50,847 bases of DNA, taken from NCBI RefSeq assembly GCF_010093595.1, contig NW_022985442.1, forward strand, positions 2,047,366-2,098,212. Direction: 5' to 3'. The DNA is from Mytilinidion resinicola. Lineage: Eukaryota > Ascomycota > Dothideomycetes > Mytilinidiales > Mytilinidiaceae. Shown here piece after piece: positions 1-12,300 of the stretch. The position numbers and the translations under genes were made by a program. Under the pieces are notes generated by a model. The model did no database searches. It was not told where the DNA came from and saw only the letters and a program-made list of their open reading frames with translations. The first letter of the stretch is position 1. Each line of letters opens with the position of its first letter.

Positions 1-86
1 CCCTGCGCCTTTGCATGCTCTCTAAGCACTTCCTCGGCTTCATCTAGCGTACAGTAGGACCGTGGCGGTGGTGGTTTGAGGGCCAT
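1..86 (-). CDS. MULE/FAR1-like protein, N-terminal fragment (open at window edge)
   Basis: On the minus strand an ATG at 86 opens 28 codons without a stop to the window edge. The peptide has a proline run near residues 5-8 followed by an acidic amphipathic stretch containing LDEAEEVLREHAKAQG. This resembles the start of the FAR1-type zinc-binding domain found at the N-terminus of fungal MULE (Mutator-like) transposases, in which a residue pattern like F/LxEAExxxxxxAxxxG precedes the DNA-binding core. The codons carry no RIP damage, unlike the sequence from about 300 onward, so it is either a younger insertion or the edge of a normal region. The inverted GGGTGTAYA repeats just upstream (242-626) could be its terminal or subterminal repeats. 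Only 28 residues are visible, so the family call is tentative. Confidence 0.45.
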   Translation of the reverse strand, partial: MALKPPPPRSYCTLDEAEEVLREHAKAQ

Positions 87-241
87 GGTGAGTGTATTGA
101 GGAAGTTGAGGATCAGGATGTAATGCTTTGTGGCCACGCCGCACTTGGAGAGAGCATTTAGAATTAGTGAGAAACGTAAGCGAGCGAATCGGAGGCCCCG
201 GAGCACTCCTCCGGACCAATCAGAAGATCAGACGTAAGAAG

Positions 242-626
242 GGTGTATACGGAGTAGAAAAGGGGTGTACACCGAGTAAATATAGGGTGTACATTTAGCA
301 GCGCCCTATTATTATCCTAAGTTACAACCTGGAATATTCTGTAATTGTTAAGATTGCTAGGGTGCTAAAAGGTCTAAATCGCACCAATAATTAGGTGGCC
401 CACTAGCTTACATAGCCTACTAGCTTGCCGACTACGTTATATATATAGATGTTATATAATTCTAAGCTAAAGGTTTTTCCGGCGCTTTATACGCTTTACT
501 ATATATCTAGCTTATAGCTAGAGCCTTTTTCCTTTCTATATAATTTTAGGGCACTAGTACCTGTATACCCCCTTTTTAGTAGTTGTACACCCCCCTTTCT
601 AGTAAATATACACCCCCTAAACCCCT
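242..626. repeat. Inverted arms with triple GGGTGTAYA repeats
   Basis: The left arm (about 242-305) carries three copies of a GGGTGTAYA motif spaced 21-23 bp apart. The right arm (about 551-626) carries three copies in the opposite orientation with the same spacing. Sequence outside the motifs (CAAT.AGA, CCGGAG) is also shared in inverted orientation between about 195-235 and 635-680. This is the layout of terminal/subterminal transposase-binding repeats of a DNA transposon, either a short non-autonomous element or the end of the MULE-like element to the left facing another copy. Direct inspection only; exact ends were not found. Confidence 0.5.
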
Positions 627-692
627 GTCGTTTCACCGCCCTCTAATTGGCTCGGAGCACTGCGCCGGAGCTCCGGTTATTCACCTATACAT

Positions 693-855
693 TACGTGAG
701 GCTATACAAATCGGCGTGCAGCCTTTCCAATTTGTGCAGCCTTGCCAATTTGTATAGCCTTATATGCGAGCTTATGTACGGCTATACAAATCGGCGTGCG
801 GCCTCGCCGGATCGTGTAGCTTCGCCGGTTCGTGTGGCCTTACGTGCGGGCTCAC
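693..855. repeat. Two-copy 80-bp tandem repeat
   Basis: GCTATACAAATCGGCGTGC recurs at 701 and 781, giving an 80-bp period. The units also share internal short repeats built on CCTYRCCRRWTYGTGY. It lies directly right of the GGGTGTAYA arm at 551-626 and could be a subterminal repeat of the same element. No gene is seen here; an ORF across it is a by-product of the repeat. Confidence 0.7.
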
Positions 856-1061
856 GTAGTAGGTATAAGTCTAAGTCTAGGTGTAGAATAGAAATTCTAT
901 TCTAGAAGTACCTCCGTGTCTATAAGTATGCTAAACCTGTTAAACCCTTACCTTATTACGGCTCCTTTGTATTAAGCCTAGCCCCCTCGCATCACCGCCT
1001 CCGCCTGCTTAATATCTCGGTTAATTTCCGCCTTAATATCTTCTCGGCTAAGCCTCTGTGC

Positions 1062-1130
1062 CTGAGGATAAGGCTAAGGCTAAGGCTGAGGCATAGGCTG
1101 AGGCGTAGGCTAAGGCGTAAGCTAAGTACT
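1062..1130. repeat. Imperfect GGCTAA/GGCTGA hexamer array
   Basis: About ten imperfect copies of a six-base GGCTRA unit run here, with one-base changes such as GGCATA and GGCGTA. It is not the TTAGGG telomere repeat, since its complement reads TTAGCC. The surrounding 1131-1860 shows no recognisable gene. Confidence 0.6.
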
Positions 1131-1862
1131 ACCTTGCCTCTGAGCTCGTGCTTTTTTCTGTGGTACCTATCCCACGGCGGTAAATAGAACCAGCCCTCGT
1201 TCCATTTATTTGTTAAGGATAGAAAATACCAGACCAAGGCGTAGATTCAGGCACGGGGCTTATTCCATTTATTTTCAGAGGCAGGTTCCATTTATGTCCC
1301 GCAGCCGGAATTGCACCAAATTTTAGTATGTTATTCAGCGCATTCAGTTGCACCCCCTAGCCGATTTGCATTAAGTTAACCCGTGTAGTTGGTTAGGGTT
1401 AGGTGGAAGTTGTGGTGTTCGCAGAACCGCCGCAACTGCAACCGAGCGCGCTGCAGAACACTACTAGCCGTGGCTATATACACTATATAAATATTAGCAG
1501 CAGCACCGAACCAATGCCTATAGGAGGCAGGCGTGGTTGACATCCAACAATGGCGTATTAGGTGCAGGCAAGGAAGGTATGGCAGCAAATAAGGTAGCTA
1601 CGGGCCCAATTTTTAGTTGGGGACGAGAACTTTAAGCCTAGACATATATATTGGCGCAGATCCTGTGCAGTTGTGCATAGATCCCGCGCAGGTATAGTTG
1701 TGTTGCAAGTTAGGCTATAGTCGCGATGGTTTAGCAGGTAGTTAGGGTAATTAGCAACCGTAGCAACTGTAGTGGCGAGGCGAAAAGGGGGTGGAAATTG
1801 TACCCAGCAACCTATAAGTAGCACTTGTCGCCGCCTATTAAATATTAAGCAAGAGTTAATTC

Positions 1863-2760
1863 TAGAGGCAGACTAAGTGTTTAAAATAGTTAAATCTAGT
1901 ACTAAGAGCAGGTATTTTAAGCATTTAGCTAAATTCCAATTAGCTATTTATAAGAAGTGCAGGTATAGCGTATAGCTAGACTAAATTAAAGGCTATTTAT
2001 AAAAAATCCATAAGGTACCGCGCAAAGAGGCCGATTTAATTGGAAAAGGTGTGCGTAAATAGCTCGGAGTTATCTAGTATCCGAGTAAGTTTAAAATGCC
2101 GGATAGTATTATAGCGCTAGTTAGCTAGTATTATAGTATTAACCGCGACACACCGCTATACTGCGAGCACAGCTGCCTGCTAAGCATACTAGCAAACTTT
2201 GCGTGCGCTATATCCTGTATATAGATCTGCCTCTATCCTGCCTGCTTTTAACTCTTTACCAATTCTCTTAAACTATTATAACAGCTGTATATAGCTATCT
2301 AGATCGTTCCTAATACCTGCTTATCTAGTGCTCGTATGCGATACATCGTTGTTGTAATAGCTAGTTACTATTGTATTTAGATAGATTATTATATTAACTA
2401 GAACCAGGCTATTACTATTATATATTGCGGAGTATTAGGGCAATAAAAAAGTATTAGCAAAAGATCTATAGGTGGTTAGCAGGAAGGAAGCAAGGATAGC
2501 TAAGTTAATTAGAAGAAAAAAGGGTGCAGGCATGTATTAAAAAGGCATTTAAATATATTTATTGCCAGCAGTTTTTTATACAAGGCCACGGATTACAGTA
2601 TTTTAAAGTGCGACAACCTAGGCAAAGCTAGGAAGCCAGGCCAGAACCTGTTCCCGTTAACGGCAAAATTATATAGGCGCAGTTAGGGAAGAAAATGGCA
2701 GAGGCGTAGGCAAATATTAAGAAGCGAGCCTAAACAACTATTTAGGCCGGCGAAAGAGAT
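1863..2760 (+). pseudogene. OrsD-like (DUF3505 / C2H2-type) protein relic
   Basis: Plus-strand translation through many stops gives blocks matching the N-terminal half of the fungal OrsD-like family (DUF3505), which is often repeat-associated. The blocks are an early cysteine region with YKKCRYSV, then KEADLIGKGVRK, then an aromatic-poor stretch ending YCEH in place of the usual C2H2-like CxxC/H module, then IFIASSFLYKATDYS near 2560-2590, and finally a basic RKPGQNLFPL block. Stops occur where tryptophan or glutamine are expected, as RIP would produce. It is dead. The LTR relic at 2780-3082 lies just downstream and may have split it. Function of the living family is not established; the family call comes from recognition of these blocks and is moderately sure. 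Confidence 0.55.
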
Positions 2761-2779
2761 AAGGTAAACCTATAGTTAG

Positions 2780-3082
2780 TGTTACGATAGTGCTATAAGC
2801 AGGAGTTTAAGAGCTTAGAAGGAAGCTTTAATTAAATGCTAAATACGTTACTATATAGGAAATTAAGACGTTGTATAAAGAATAGGAAATTAAAAGCGCC
2901 GGTAAAGAAAATATACCGGCGGAACGTATATATAGTATAAGCTCGCGAGCTTTATATAAGATTAGGTAATAATACTATATAATTTAGGCTACGTTCTAGG
3001 ATATAATCTAGACTAGGAGCTAAACTAAACACGTAATCGGCGAATTCTAGTAGGTAAAGTATTATAGGTAGTTACTATAATA
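2780..3082 (+). repeat. RIP-mutated LTR relic (paralogue of 40980-41227)
   Basis: This 303-bp segment aligns end to end with the GC-normal repeat at 40980-41227, apart from about 54 bp missing in that copy. Shared landmarks are TG..ACGATARTGC at the start, AGCGCCGGYRAAGAA, ATATACCGGCGG and a GGTAGTTAC end. Differences are mainly G-to-A and C-to-T, so this copy was mutated by RIP. No target duplication is recognisable. It reads as a solo LTR or an LTR fragment. Confidence 0.7.
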
Positions 3083-3632
3083 GTACCCTTTTTCTAACCC
3101 TAAGTTTTTTAGGCGTTAAAGTTGTATTATATAGCCCTAGAGTAGTTAGCAGAAGCCTTTTATATAGGGCCCTTATAATTGTATAATTATATATTAGGTG
3201 GCTTAGGTATATTAGGGTGCCGGCGATAATAATCGGCGGTAGCTATTATATTTTTAAGCTCTAAAGCAGGCTCCTAGGATAACTTATTATAGCTAGTCTA
3301 TTTAATAAGGTATTTATATCACTTCCGGCGTTAGTTAAAGCAGAAGTCTTTAATACGGTTAATATAGTACTCTAGTTTACTATTAACCTTAACAGGTTTA
3401 GAAAAAAAGTTTTCTTAGCTAGGAAAGTAATCTAAGAACAGGGCAGCAGGCTATAGAAAAGAGATATAGAAAATAGAGTAGATTTTTATTATATTAGGCA
3501 GGCCTAATTAATAGGCGTATAGTAAAACCACTTATATAATTAGAAACTTTCTAAGGTTTTTCTAGTTAAGCTTTTTAGACTTTTATTTTATATAGATATT
3601 TCGGGCGTTTAGCTAGACTTTATCGCCAATAC
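3083..3632. other. RIP relic, unassigned
   Basis: AT-rich sequence lies between the LTR relic and the Gypsy element. Plus-strand translation gives short interrupted peptides, none of which I recognise. It may continue after the Gypsy insertion at 9393. Confidence 0.4.
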
Positions 3633-3900
3633 TATCACGGCTTAAACGGTAAAGCTTGCTGCACAGCGTAACACGTGATGTTAGGACCCGGCGAGAGGCC
3701 TTATTATAAGGGCCTATGCGAGCCTTAGTAGGAGTATACCTGCCGACCGCCGCCCTGCCTTCTTATAGCTCCTTAAGCTACGTCTTGTTATTTAACCCGC
3801 CTGCCTGCCGTGTATTATAGAACACGTAGTGAATTCAGTTATTACTTCTACCTACCTGCCCGAGCTAGCTAGGGCAATCCTGCCGCCCGAGACCGTGATA
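3633..3900 (+). repeat. 5' LTR of the Gypsy element
   Basis: 268 bp, starting TATCACGGCTTAA (the canonical TG changed to TA) and ending GACCGTGATA. It matches 9125-9392 over its whole length with scattered transitions. Confidence 0.9.
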
Positions 3901-5380
3901 TTACGTAGCTCCTTACCCACCTAGCTATCTACCTGCACCGCCGACCTAATGTCCTACCCTTTTCCCCTAGTTCTGCCGGACAGCGAATCCGCGTTCGCCG
4001 CCTATATTACTAACCACGTACACAAATAGTATAAGTACTGCCGCCAAATATACAAATATATTAATACCGCCCAGGAAAGCCTTACTAAAAATCACTAAGC
4101 CGCACTCTATATATAAGCCCTGGAATTGGAAATTAAGGAATATAAATAATAGAGCGACCAACTAAAGGTATAATTATAAGCTGTCCGTAAATACTAGAAG
4201 AAAGAAATAAAGGAGCTTATAGATAAACTAGCTTTAGCCCTTACTAAGAAATAGAGAGCAATTAATATAGCTACACCTACTGTCCGCACCGCCCTATAAA
4301 CCCTAATACTGCAAGTACTAACTAAAGGAAATATAGCTAATACAGCATAAACGCCTCCGTCTACTTCTAATATATCTACCACCCCTGCCCGGCTTTCTAA
4401 GAAACAACCCGACCCTAATAAGTTTACAGGTAACCGAAAGAACCTCCGCTGCTTCCTTTCTTAAATCTATAAGAAAATAACTATTAACCGAGACTACTTC
4501 CCTAACTCCTAAAGCTAAATATCCTATATAAACAGTTATCTAAGTAGAAACCTATACGCCTAAGTCCTGCTGTATATTATAAAAGGAAACTGTTAACTAC
4601 CCGATTTTAAAGCTATTCTAGAACTCTTAGAATAAGTATATAGAGACCCTAACTAAGTCCGCAACTTCTATACTAAACTATTCTGCCTCCGCCAGAATAA
4701 TAAAGAATTTAGCATCTTTTTTACTAAATTCTAATACCTAGCTTTAGAAGGAGAGCTTTCTAAGAAAGCTCTACTAACCCTTTTAGAAGAAGCTATTAAC
4801 TATAAACTAAAGGGAATACTACTCTACTATAAACCCCCTAGCAGGGAGTACTATATATTTACAAAGTTCCTTTAAAACCTAGATAACTGCTGCAAATAAT
4901 ATAAAGTATCTACTACTGCAACCCCGAGAATATATACTAATATAAATTAAACCTGTTAGGAAACACCTGTTCCTATAGGAATATAAACTGCTATACCCTA
5001 GTTATTACTAAGAGTGTCCGGCACTATAAGAATTATAGAAGTCTCCGAAGACCTAATAGATTTTTTAAAAGGTTGCTTAACTTAATATAAAAGGAAGGAA
5101 TATTACTATTATAGATCTAAGAAACACTTTATCTATAACTGCCCTTAGCCTAATAAACGCTCTATCTGCTCCCGCCCTATTTATAAAAATATATCCTTCC
5201 GGAGCCCTTTACCGCCCTCTACTAAATATAGAACCCGGATACTACTAAAACCTGCTTCTCCCCTATTTTCTACTTTAATAAAAGAATTAAGCCTAATATA
5301 GGTTGCAGTTAGGCTTATATACCGCGCACTATATAAGTATCTACTACTACTATTTAAGGAATAACTATTAAAGAGGAACA
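3901..5380 (+). pseudogene. Gag relic of the Gypsy element
   Basis: Plus-strand translation gives a long charged Gag-like region full of stops. Near 5090-5150 there is a degenerate zinc knuckle in which the expected CxxC...H...C appears as YYYYRSKKHF..NC: the first cysteines have become tyrosine (TGY to TAY), which is the RIP direction on this strand. In a living element this protein would form the particle and bind RNA. It is not functional. Confidence 0.7.
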
Positions 5381-8300
5381 GGTTATAAAAGCTAACCTGT
5401 TAATTATACCTGTATATTTAGAATACTAGGGCTAGAGTATTCTAGCGCATAGTATAATTAATAGTGGCTGCGAAGGGAAAGCGCTAGTTAATAAAAACTA
5501 GGTAAAGTATTACTATATCCTAATAATTCCGCTTAAGTACCCTTTTTACCTAGAACTAGCCGATAGAGGCAATTCTAAAGCGGGTAAAGTAACCTACACT
5601 GTTTAGGTTTAATTACGGATAAATAAATATTTAGAGACCGTTTAAATAGGGGTAACTAAACTAAGTTATTACCCGATTATTCTAGGAATCCTGTAGCTAC
5701 GCCTGTATAATCCTATACCGGACTAGTCCCGCAATACGCTATAGTTTATAAGCTAGTACTATTATAAACACTGTAATATACCGTAAAAAGCAACGCGTGT
5801 ATAAGGAATTACTAACATTCTAAAAAAGAACTGCCTGGAGTACCTGCCGCCTGCACTAAAAAACCTAGAAGGGAAGAATATAGCACCCGTTTCCTTACGC
5901 GTATATAGCGCCTACCTATAAAAAGGATATAAACTCTTTTCTATATTACTAGATAATATTAACTATATTCTATCTAAAAAGAAGGGCTTTAACCTAGACC
6001 GCCTGCCTAAAGAACTATAAGAGTTTACTAATATTTTTTCGCCTAAAAACGCTAACTGCCTGCTACTGCACCGCCTGTATAACTATAAGATTAAGTTAGA
6101 AAAAGGAAAAACGCCCTTCTTTAGACCCTTATACCTAATATCCCGTAATAAGCTAATAGCTCTAAGAGAATAGGTAGTAGATAATCTAAAGAAAGGATTT
6201 ATCCGCCCTAGCTCTTCGCCTGCTGTATTACCTGTGTTATTTATAAAAAAGCCTAGAAAAGGCCTCCGCTTCTGCGTTAACTACTAAGCGCTAAATACTA
6301 TAATAGTTAAGGACTGCTACCTGCTACTATTAATAAAGGAAACCTTAAGCAACCTAAAGAGGATAAAGTACTTTATAAAAATTAATATTATATCTGCCTT
6401 TAATAACCTATATATAAAAAAGGGTTAAAAATAGCTTACTATATTCTAAACCCGACTAGGACTGTTTAAAACCTTAGTAATACTATTTAGGCTTACTGGA
6501 GCCCCTGTAACGTTCCAATAATTTATAAATAACACTCTGCGAGAATATTTTAATATTTTCTATACTGCCTACCTAGATAATATTCTAATTTACAGCCGGA
6601 ACTAAACCGAACACCTAAAGCATGTCCGTACTATGCTAAAACTGCTATAAAAAGCAGGACTCTATATAAAGATTAAGAAATATAAGTTCTTTGCTAAAGA
6701 AATAATATTCCTGGGCATTATTATAGGAGCTAACGGCCTATAAATAGACCTAGAGAAGATTAAAGCCGTAATAGACTAGGAGATACTAACTCGCCTAACT
6801 AATATATAAGCTTTTATAGGATTTAGAAACTTCTACCGCCGATTTATTAGAGACTTCTTAAAAATTATTGCTCCGCTAGTATACCTAATAAAAAAGGGCG
6901 TTGCCTTTATATAGGATGCTGCCTATTAGAAAGCTTTTACCGAATTAAAAAAAGCCTTTACCTCTGCACCTGTCCTAGCACTATTTAACTAGAATAAGCC
7001 TATTATTGTGGAAATAGATATATTTAATTATATCTTAGCTGGCGTCTTATTATAGTACAGAGACAACAGAATCCTGCGCCCTATTATATTTTTCTTGAAA
7101 AAGTACTTAGTTGCAGAATACAACTATAAGATATATAATAAGGAACTGCTTACTATTATCTAATACTTTAAAGAATAGAAACTAGAGCTTAAAGGCGCCG
7201 CCTTACCTATTAAAGTTATTACCGACTACTATAATCTAGAGTACTTTATAATAATAAAACTACTAAACCGCCGCCAGGCCTGCTAGTCTAAATTCCTATC
7301 CTATTTTAATTTTAAGATTATATATCGACCTAGAAAACTTAGGGTAAAGCCCGATTCTTTAACTAGGAGGTTAAAGGACCTGCCTAAGGAAAGGGATAAA
7401 CATTTCTACTACTAAAGCCAGATAATTCTAAAAAAATTAAACTTTAAAAATAAGATAGAAAAGAAAACTATAAGGAAAGTAACCTTTAAGAATAAAGCTA
7501 AAATAATAGCTCTAGCACCCGTAAGAACCCGGTAAAAAGGCTTATTACTAACTTCCCTAGACAACGCCCCGCAAAATAAATAAAAGACTAAGGGAGATAT
7601 AGAACTACCCTCTATAATTGCCGCCCTGCTAAGAACAGTATATAAAAAAGACCCTATCCCGCTATTAGTTCTAAAAGCCTTAGAAGAAGAATACTGCCGT
7701 TATATAAAGCTTATATTAGCTAAATACTAGAAAAAAGGTAGATACCTATACTATTAGAACTGCCTATATATACCCGACTATAATAAACTAAAGGTAGAAC
7801 TTCTGCGCATATACTATAGGAATACTATTACCGGCCACTCTAGAAAATCTAAAATATATAGCCTAATAGCCTGCAGTTACTACTAGCCCGGAATACTACC
7901 TTATATAGACTATTAGGTTAGGAACTGCTAGATATATAAGAGAACTACTCTATTATAAAAAGCCTACTAGGGTATTCTAAAGCCGCTGCCTATTCCTAAA
8001 AAAGCCTAGCGTGATATATTAATAGATTTTATTATATACCTGCCGCGTAGCGGAAAGTATAATATAATCTTTATTATAGTAGAACGCCTAACTAAAATAA
8101 AATACTTTTTTGCCTATAAAGGGACCTGCAACGCGGAAGATATTATAAAACTTTTCCTAAAAAATATCTAGAAACTATACAGCCTGCCTGCCTCTATTAT
8201 ATCTAACTAAGGGCCCTAGTTTATAGCTAAATTCTAGAAATACCTAACTAGCCGCCTAAGGATTAACTGCCTACTATTAACTATATACTACCCTAAAACT

Positions 8301-9087
8301 AATAGCTAAACTAAGAAAGCTAATACTATCCTAGAATAGTACTTATAGGTATATATATCCTATTTATAGGATAACTAGGCTAAATAGCTGCTTTTAGCTA
8401 AACTGTTAATTAATACTATAAATTCTAAGAGCACCTATATCTCCCCCTTTTTTGCAAACTATAGCTTCTACCTATATCTAGGTTTTAAGCCGGTTAAACT
8501 ATTAACCCGCCTGCCTACTAGAGACGCTAAGCGCTTTACTAAGCGTATAGAAGAGATTTTGGAATATCTAAAGTCTGAACTTACTGCCTTCTATGCCCGA
8601 TATAAGGATAATATAAACTATAACTGTCGCCCTGCTTATAACTATTAAGTTAATAACTTAGTATAGTTAAATACTAAGAATATTAAGACCCTTTGCCCCT
8701 AGAAAAAGCTAGATTAGAAGAATTTTAAACTGTTCCGCGTAGAGAAGGTTGTTAGCCCTTATATATACCGCTTAACCTTACCGGAGAGTATACGCAACTA
8801 CAACATCTTCTACATTAGTTTACTAAGACCTGCCGTAAATAATCCGCTGCCCGGCCAGCGTTAAGAACCACCGCCGCTAGTTGAAGTTAAAGGCTTGGAG
8901 GAGTAGGAAGTTGAGGAAGTTATTAACTCTCGATAGGAGCGTCGCGGTTGTGGCCGCCCCTGCCTGAAGTACACGGTAAAGTGGACCGGATATAACAAAG
9001 TTATAGAAGAGCCCGCTAACTATCTGGAACATGCCGAGGAAGCTATTCGGTTGTTCTATCGCTGTTACCCTAAAAAGCCCGGTCCTT
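5381..9087 (+). pseudogene. Pol relic: protease, RT, RNase H, integrase, chromodomain
   Basis: Domains in order, all interrupted. The protease is near 5450-5720; its active-site DSG is now NSG (about 5457) and the distal ILGI motif is present. The reverse transcriptase is near 6080-6700; the YLDD box reads YLDN followed by ILIYS at 6570-6597, so the second catalytic aspartate is lost. RNase H is near 7000-7330 (VEID start, KELLTII). The integrase core is near 8020-8550, with the SNxGPxF block in which D has become N. The C-terminal chromodomain is at about 8877-9087, with [12 protein letters not shown] followed by [13 protein letters not shown]; its aromatic WTGY core is intact and it is the least damaged part. 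Chromodomains in this family target integration to modified heterochromatin. The gene is dead. Confidence 0.9.
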
Positions 9088-9124
9088 AGGCCTTAACGGA
9101 GTTCGGCCGTAAAAAGGGGAGTAC

Positions 9125-9392
9125 TGTTACGGCTTGAACGGTAAAGCTTGCTGCACAGCGTAACACGTGATGTTAGGACCCGGCGAGAGGCCTTATTGTA
9201 AGGGCCTATGCGAGCCTTAGCAGGAGTATACCTGCCGACCGCCGCCCTGCCTTTTTATAGCTCCTTAAGCTATATCTTATTATTTAAACCGCCTGCCTGC
9301 TGTGCATTATAGAACACGTAGTGAATTTAGTTATTACTTCTACCTACCTGCCCGAGCTAGCTAGGGCAATTCTGCCGCCCGAGACCGTAATA
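9125..9392 (+). repeat. 3' LTR of the Gypsy element
   Basis: 268 bp, starting TGTTACGGCTTGAACGG with the canonical TG kept and ending GACCGTAATA. It is slightly less mutated than the 5' LTR. Confidence 0.9.
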
Positions 9393-12300
9393 ATTAGCTG
9401 CCTAAGAAATACCTAATAGTTTTATAGCTTCTATATACGCCTGTTTAAAGCTTTCTATACTTAGTATAGGTACCTAGAAAATAGAGAACTCGGGCTAGCT
9501 CTTTTTTACTATATACGTAAACTATAGTATAACCTATATTTTACCCGTTTTTCTAAGCCTAATAATTAATATTTTATAGCACGCTTTATCTACTATAAGC
9601 CTCTGCTTTAGTATATTAAGTTTAGCCTTCCTTTTAATAAAGGACCGGTTTAGAAGAAATAGAATAGAGTAGATTACCCTTTTTATTATACTATTAGCTA
9701 TACTATAATATATAGAAAATAGCAGCTATACTAACTACTTGCGCTTTAAATAGCCTTTTCGGCCGTGCAAGTCTTTACTATATTAGCTGGCGGGATTACT
9801 AATAGTACTTCCTTTATATATACCGCTATAATCCCCGCCGAGTATAATTACTATCTCTTATTTTTATGCAAGTCTGCGTAGTCGCAGATACCGCGGATAA
9901 CTAGGTATAGGAAGTTGTTTATTAAACCTGCCGCCTCTATCTCGAAGCAGAGCACGCTGCTAAGCTCTACGCTAACCCTATTTCTTTCCGCCGCATTTTT
10001 TATAACCTAATTTCCTAACGCAATTATCCTATAGTAAACTATTACCCCTTAACTATTATAAAGCTGCTAACCTTTTTACCTATTTATACTATACTTATCG
10101 CAGGTTTACCCTTTTTTATAGTTATAGTCTTCCTTAAATAGAATATTAGGCCTAGCCGCCTTATACTAAAAGTCGGGTATATAGCTAAATTTTTACAGGT
10201 ATTTAAATACCTTACTTCTATTTTAGAGTTTATTTGCTTACACCTTTATAACTGCGCTAAGCAGTATCTACAGAGAGGTGTTAAGCGATTCTATTTTTTT
10301 AAACCTGCTTAGCGTTGCCTTACTAAAGTTATACTAGACTACTCTACTAAAGGTTTTATCTAGCTAGCTAACTACTATATCCCCGAGTTAAATATCTACT
10401 GCTGCGCTGGGCACTTCTCCGCTAATACTAACTATTAGCCTAAATCGGATTTCCTTAAACGTTGTTTTTATCTGCGTTACTATAACTACCGTAAGGTTAT
10501 TACTAATACGTCCTGCCGGTAGATATATAATCGCGATATTATATCCTGTAATTAATTCTAAAGAGTATAGATTCTTATTATTATTATTAATATTGCGCTT
10601 AATATCTTTATACTTTTCGTCCAGCATCTCCTGCGCCGCCGCTAGCTTAGCTAAAAGCGCGTATACCTATTCTACTATATATTCCTTGCAGGATAGCCGG
10701 GGTATTTAGAGTTATTATAATAGAAGGTAATAAGCAGAGGGGTAGTAGAAAGTTTTATACGGAGTTTAGAATAAAAGTAATAGTTAGGAAGTACTAGCTT
10801 TTCGGCGCAGGCAGATATATTGCTATTTAGCCTTATAGCGCACTCTAGCGGGCTGCTTCTAAATAAGCTAAACTATTAATATCCGGCGATAGCTATAAGC
10901 GCTAGTATAGGGCAGAATTAACCCTTATAGCCTACTATTAGCCTAATATATAAGTAGAGGCACCCTAGTATTTAATTTTATACTAGTACCTAGCTAGCTC
11001 GGTCTATATTATAGTAATAGAGGCGCGAATAGGTAGTATAAGAAATAGGTGGTAATATTGCGCCCGGCTACTAAAAATAGCCTATATATAACCGCTTATA
11101 GATACTTTTATAAAAGTGCTGTATTTTAGGTAAGCGTAATATATAATATAACTAGTATAATATATATTACCGCGCTAAACCGTTATACTAAAACCTGCTA
11201 TAGACCTTTTTACCTATATAAATCCGGAATATATATTTTTAAGGGTCTAGTCCCCTTAAAGCGTAAACGTATCTTCTTTTATTATAAATCTATTAAATTA
11301 GTGCTCCGAAATTTAATATTTTAAAAATAGTTATAGTATAGTAGAAATATAAAGCTAATATAATTCTAAATACTCTAAAAAAACAATTAATAGCAGATTA
11401 AAAGTATTATATTTTTTTAGCTATATACTAGTTTTCTAGGCAGAAATAGCTAAAGAATTATAATACACTAACTATAACTCGATAGAATCGTAAGGAAAAG
11501 AGCTAGAATACCTAAATAATAGATTTATTCCGGTATAAAAGGTTTTCCGCCACGTAGAGGGGGATATTACCCGTTAATTTTCTTAGTATAGGGTTTCTTA
11601 GCACGCAGGGACTAACGTTAGTAAGCGTGCCTAAAGTAGATCTAATTTATATATTACATGCCCTTATATTATATACACGGCGGCCGAATACTAACCGAAT
11701 ATTAAGAATTTATATTCTTTTCTTCTAAACCTAATTTGCCTTTAAATTACTACTAATAGCGCAACGGGCCGCTTCTAGAATAAAGCCCTATTTTCGGCCT
11801 AAGCTGTTATCGTTGTTATATTGTTAGTATTATTATACGCAGCAGTTTTTTAGGTATATAATACTAAGGAACAGGTATTAGGCGATAGCGATGTAGTAGT
11901 AATATATTAAAAGGATATTACTATTATAGAAAGTTTTTAGTTAGCTAGCAAAGTACTTTACTAGCGTGCTAAGTAAGCTATTAAAAAGGAATTAGAAGAG
12001 GAAGCGAAAAGTTTATAATAGGAAAAGTTATAGAGTAATATAAGTAATAAATACACTTAGGAGTATTAGGCCTTAATAAGCGATTAACGCTATAGCGGCT
12101 AATAGAGGCTATAGTAGAAATCTAATAAGGTTTTTTATAATTTTATAGCTAGCTTATAATCCGGCGTGTTATTAAAAGGCTAATAGAGTATTCTATAATA
12201 GTGTAGTAGTAAGTAGTAATCTAGCGGCGGCAGGCCTAGTAATCTAAAGTATAAGTAAGGCCTACCTAGCGCCTCTATACTTTCCTTTCTATACTTAACT

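Larger units (their letters stand above)
3633..9392 (+). mobile_element. Dead chromodomain Gypsy LTR retrotransposon (chromovirus)
   Basis: Two 268-bp direct repeats (3633-3900 and 9125-9392) enclose 5.2 kb of plus-strand relic coding sequence in the order Gag zinc knuckle, protease, reverse transcriptase, RNase H, integrase and chromodomain. That is the Ty3/Gypsy order with a C-terminal chromodomain, as in chromoviruses. A purine tract AAAAAGGGGAG sits just before the 3' LTR. Five-base flanks (AATAC left, ATTAG right) do not match, so the target duplication is lost or mutated. Every domain carries stops, and key residues are changed in the RIP direction. The two LTRs still align over their full length, so the element was intact when RIP began. 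Confidence 0.9.

Noticed and set aside
1062..1130. Telomere-like repeat
   Set aside because: The unit is GGCTRA/TTAGCC, not TTAGGG, and is imperfect and internal.
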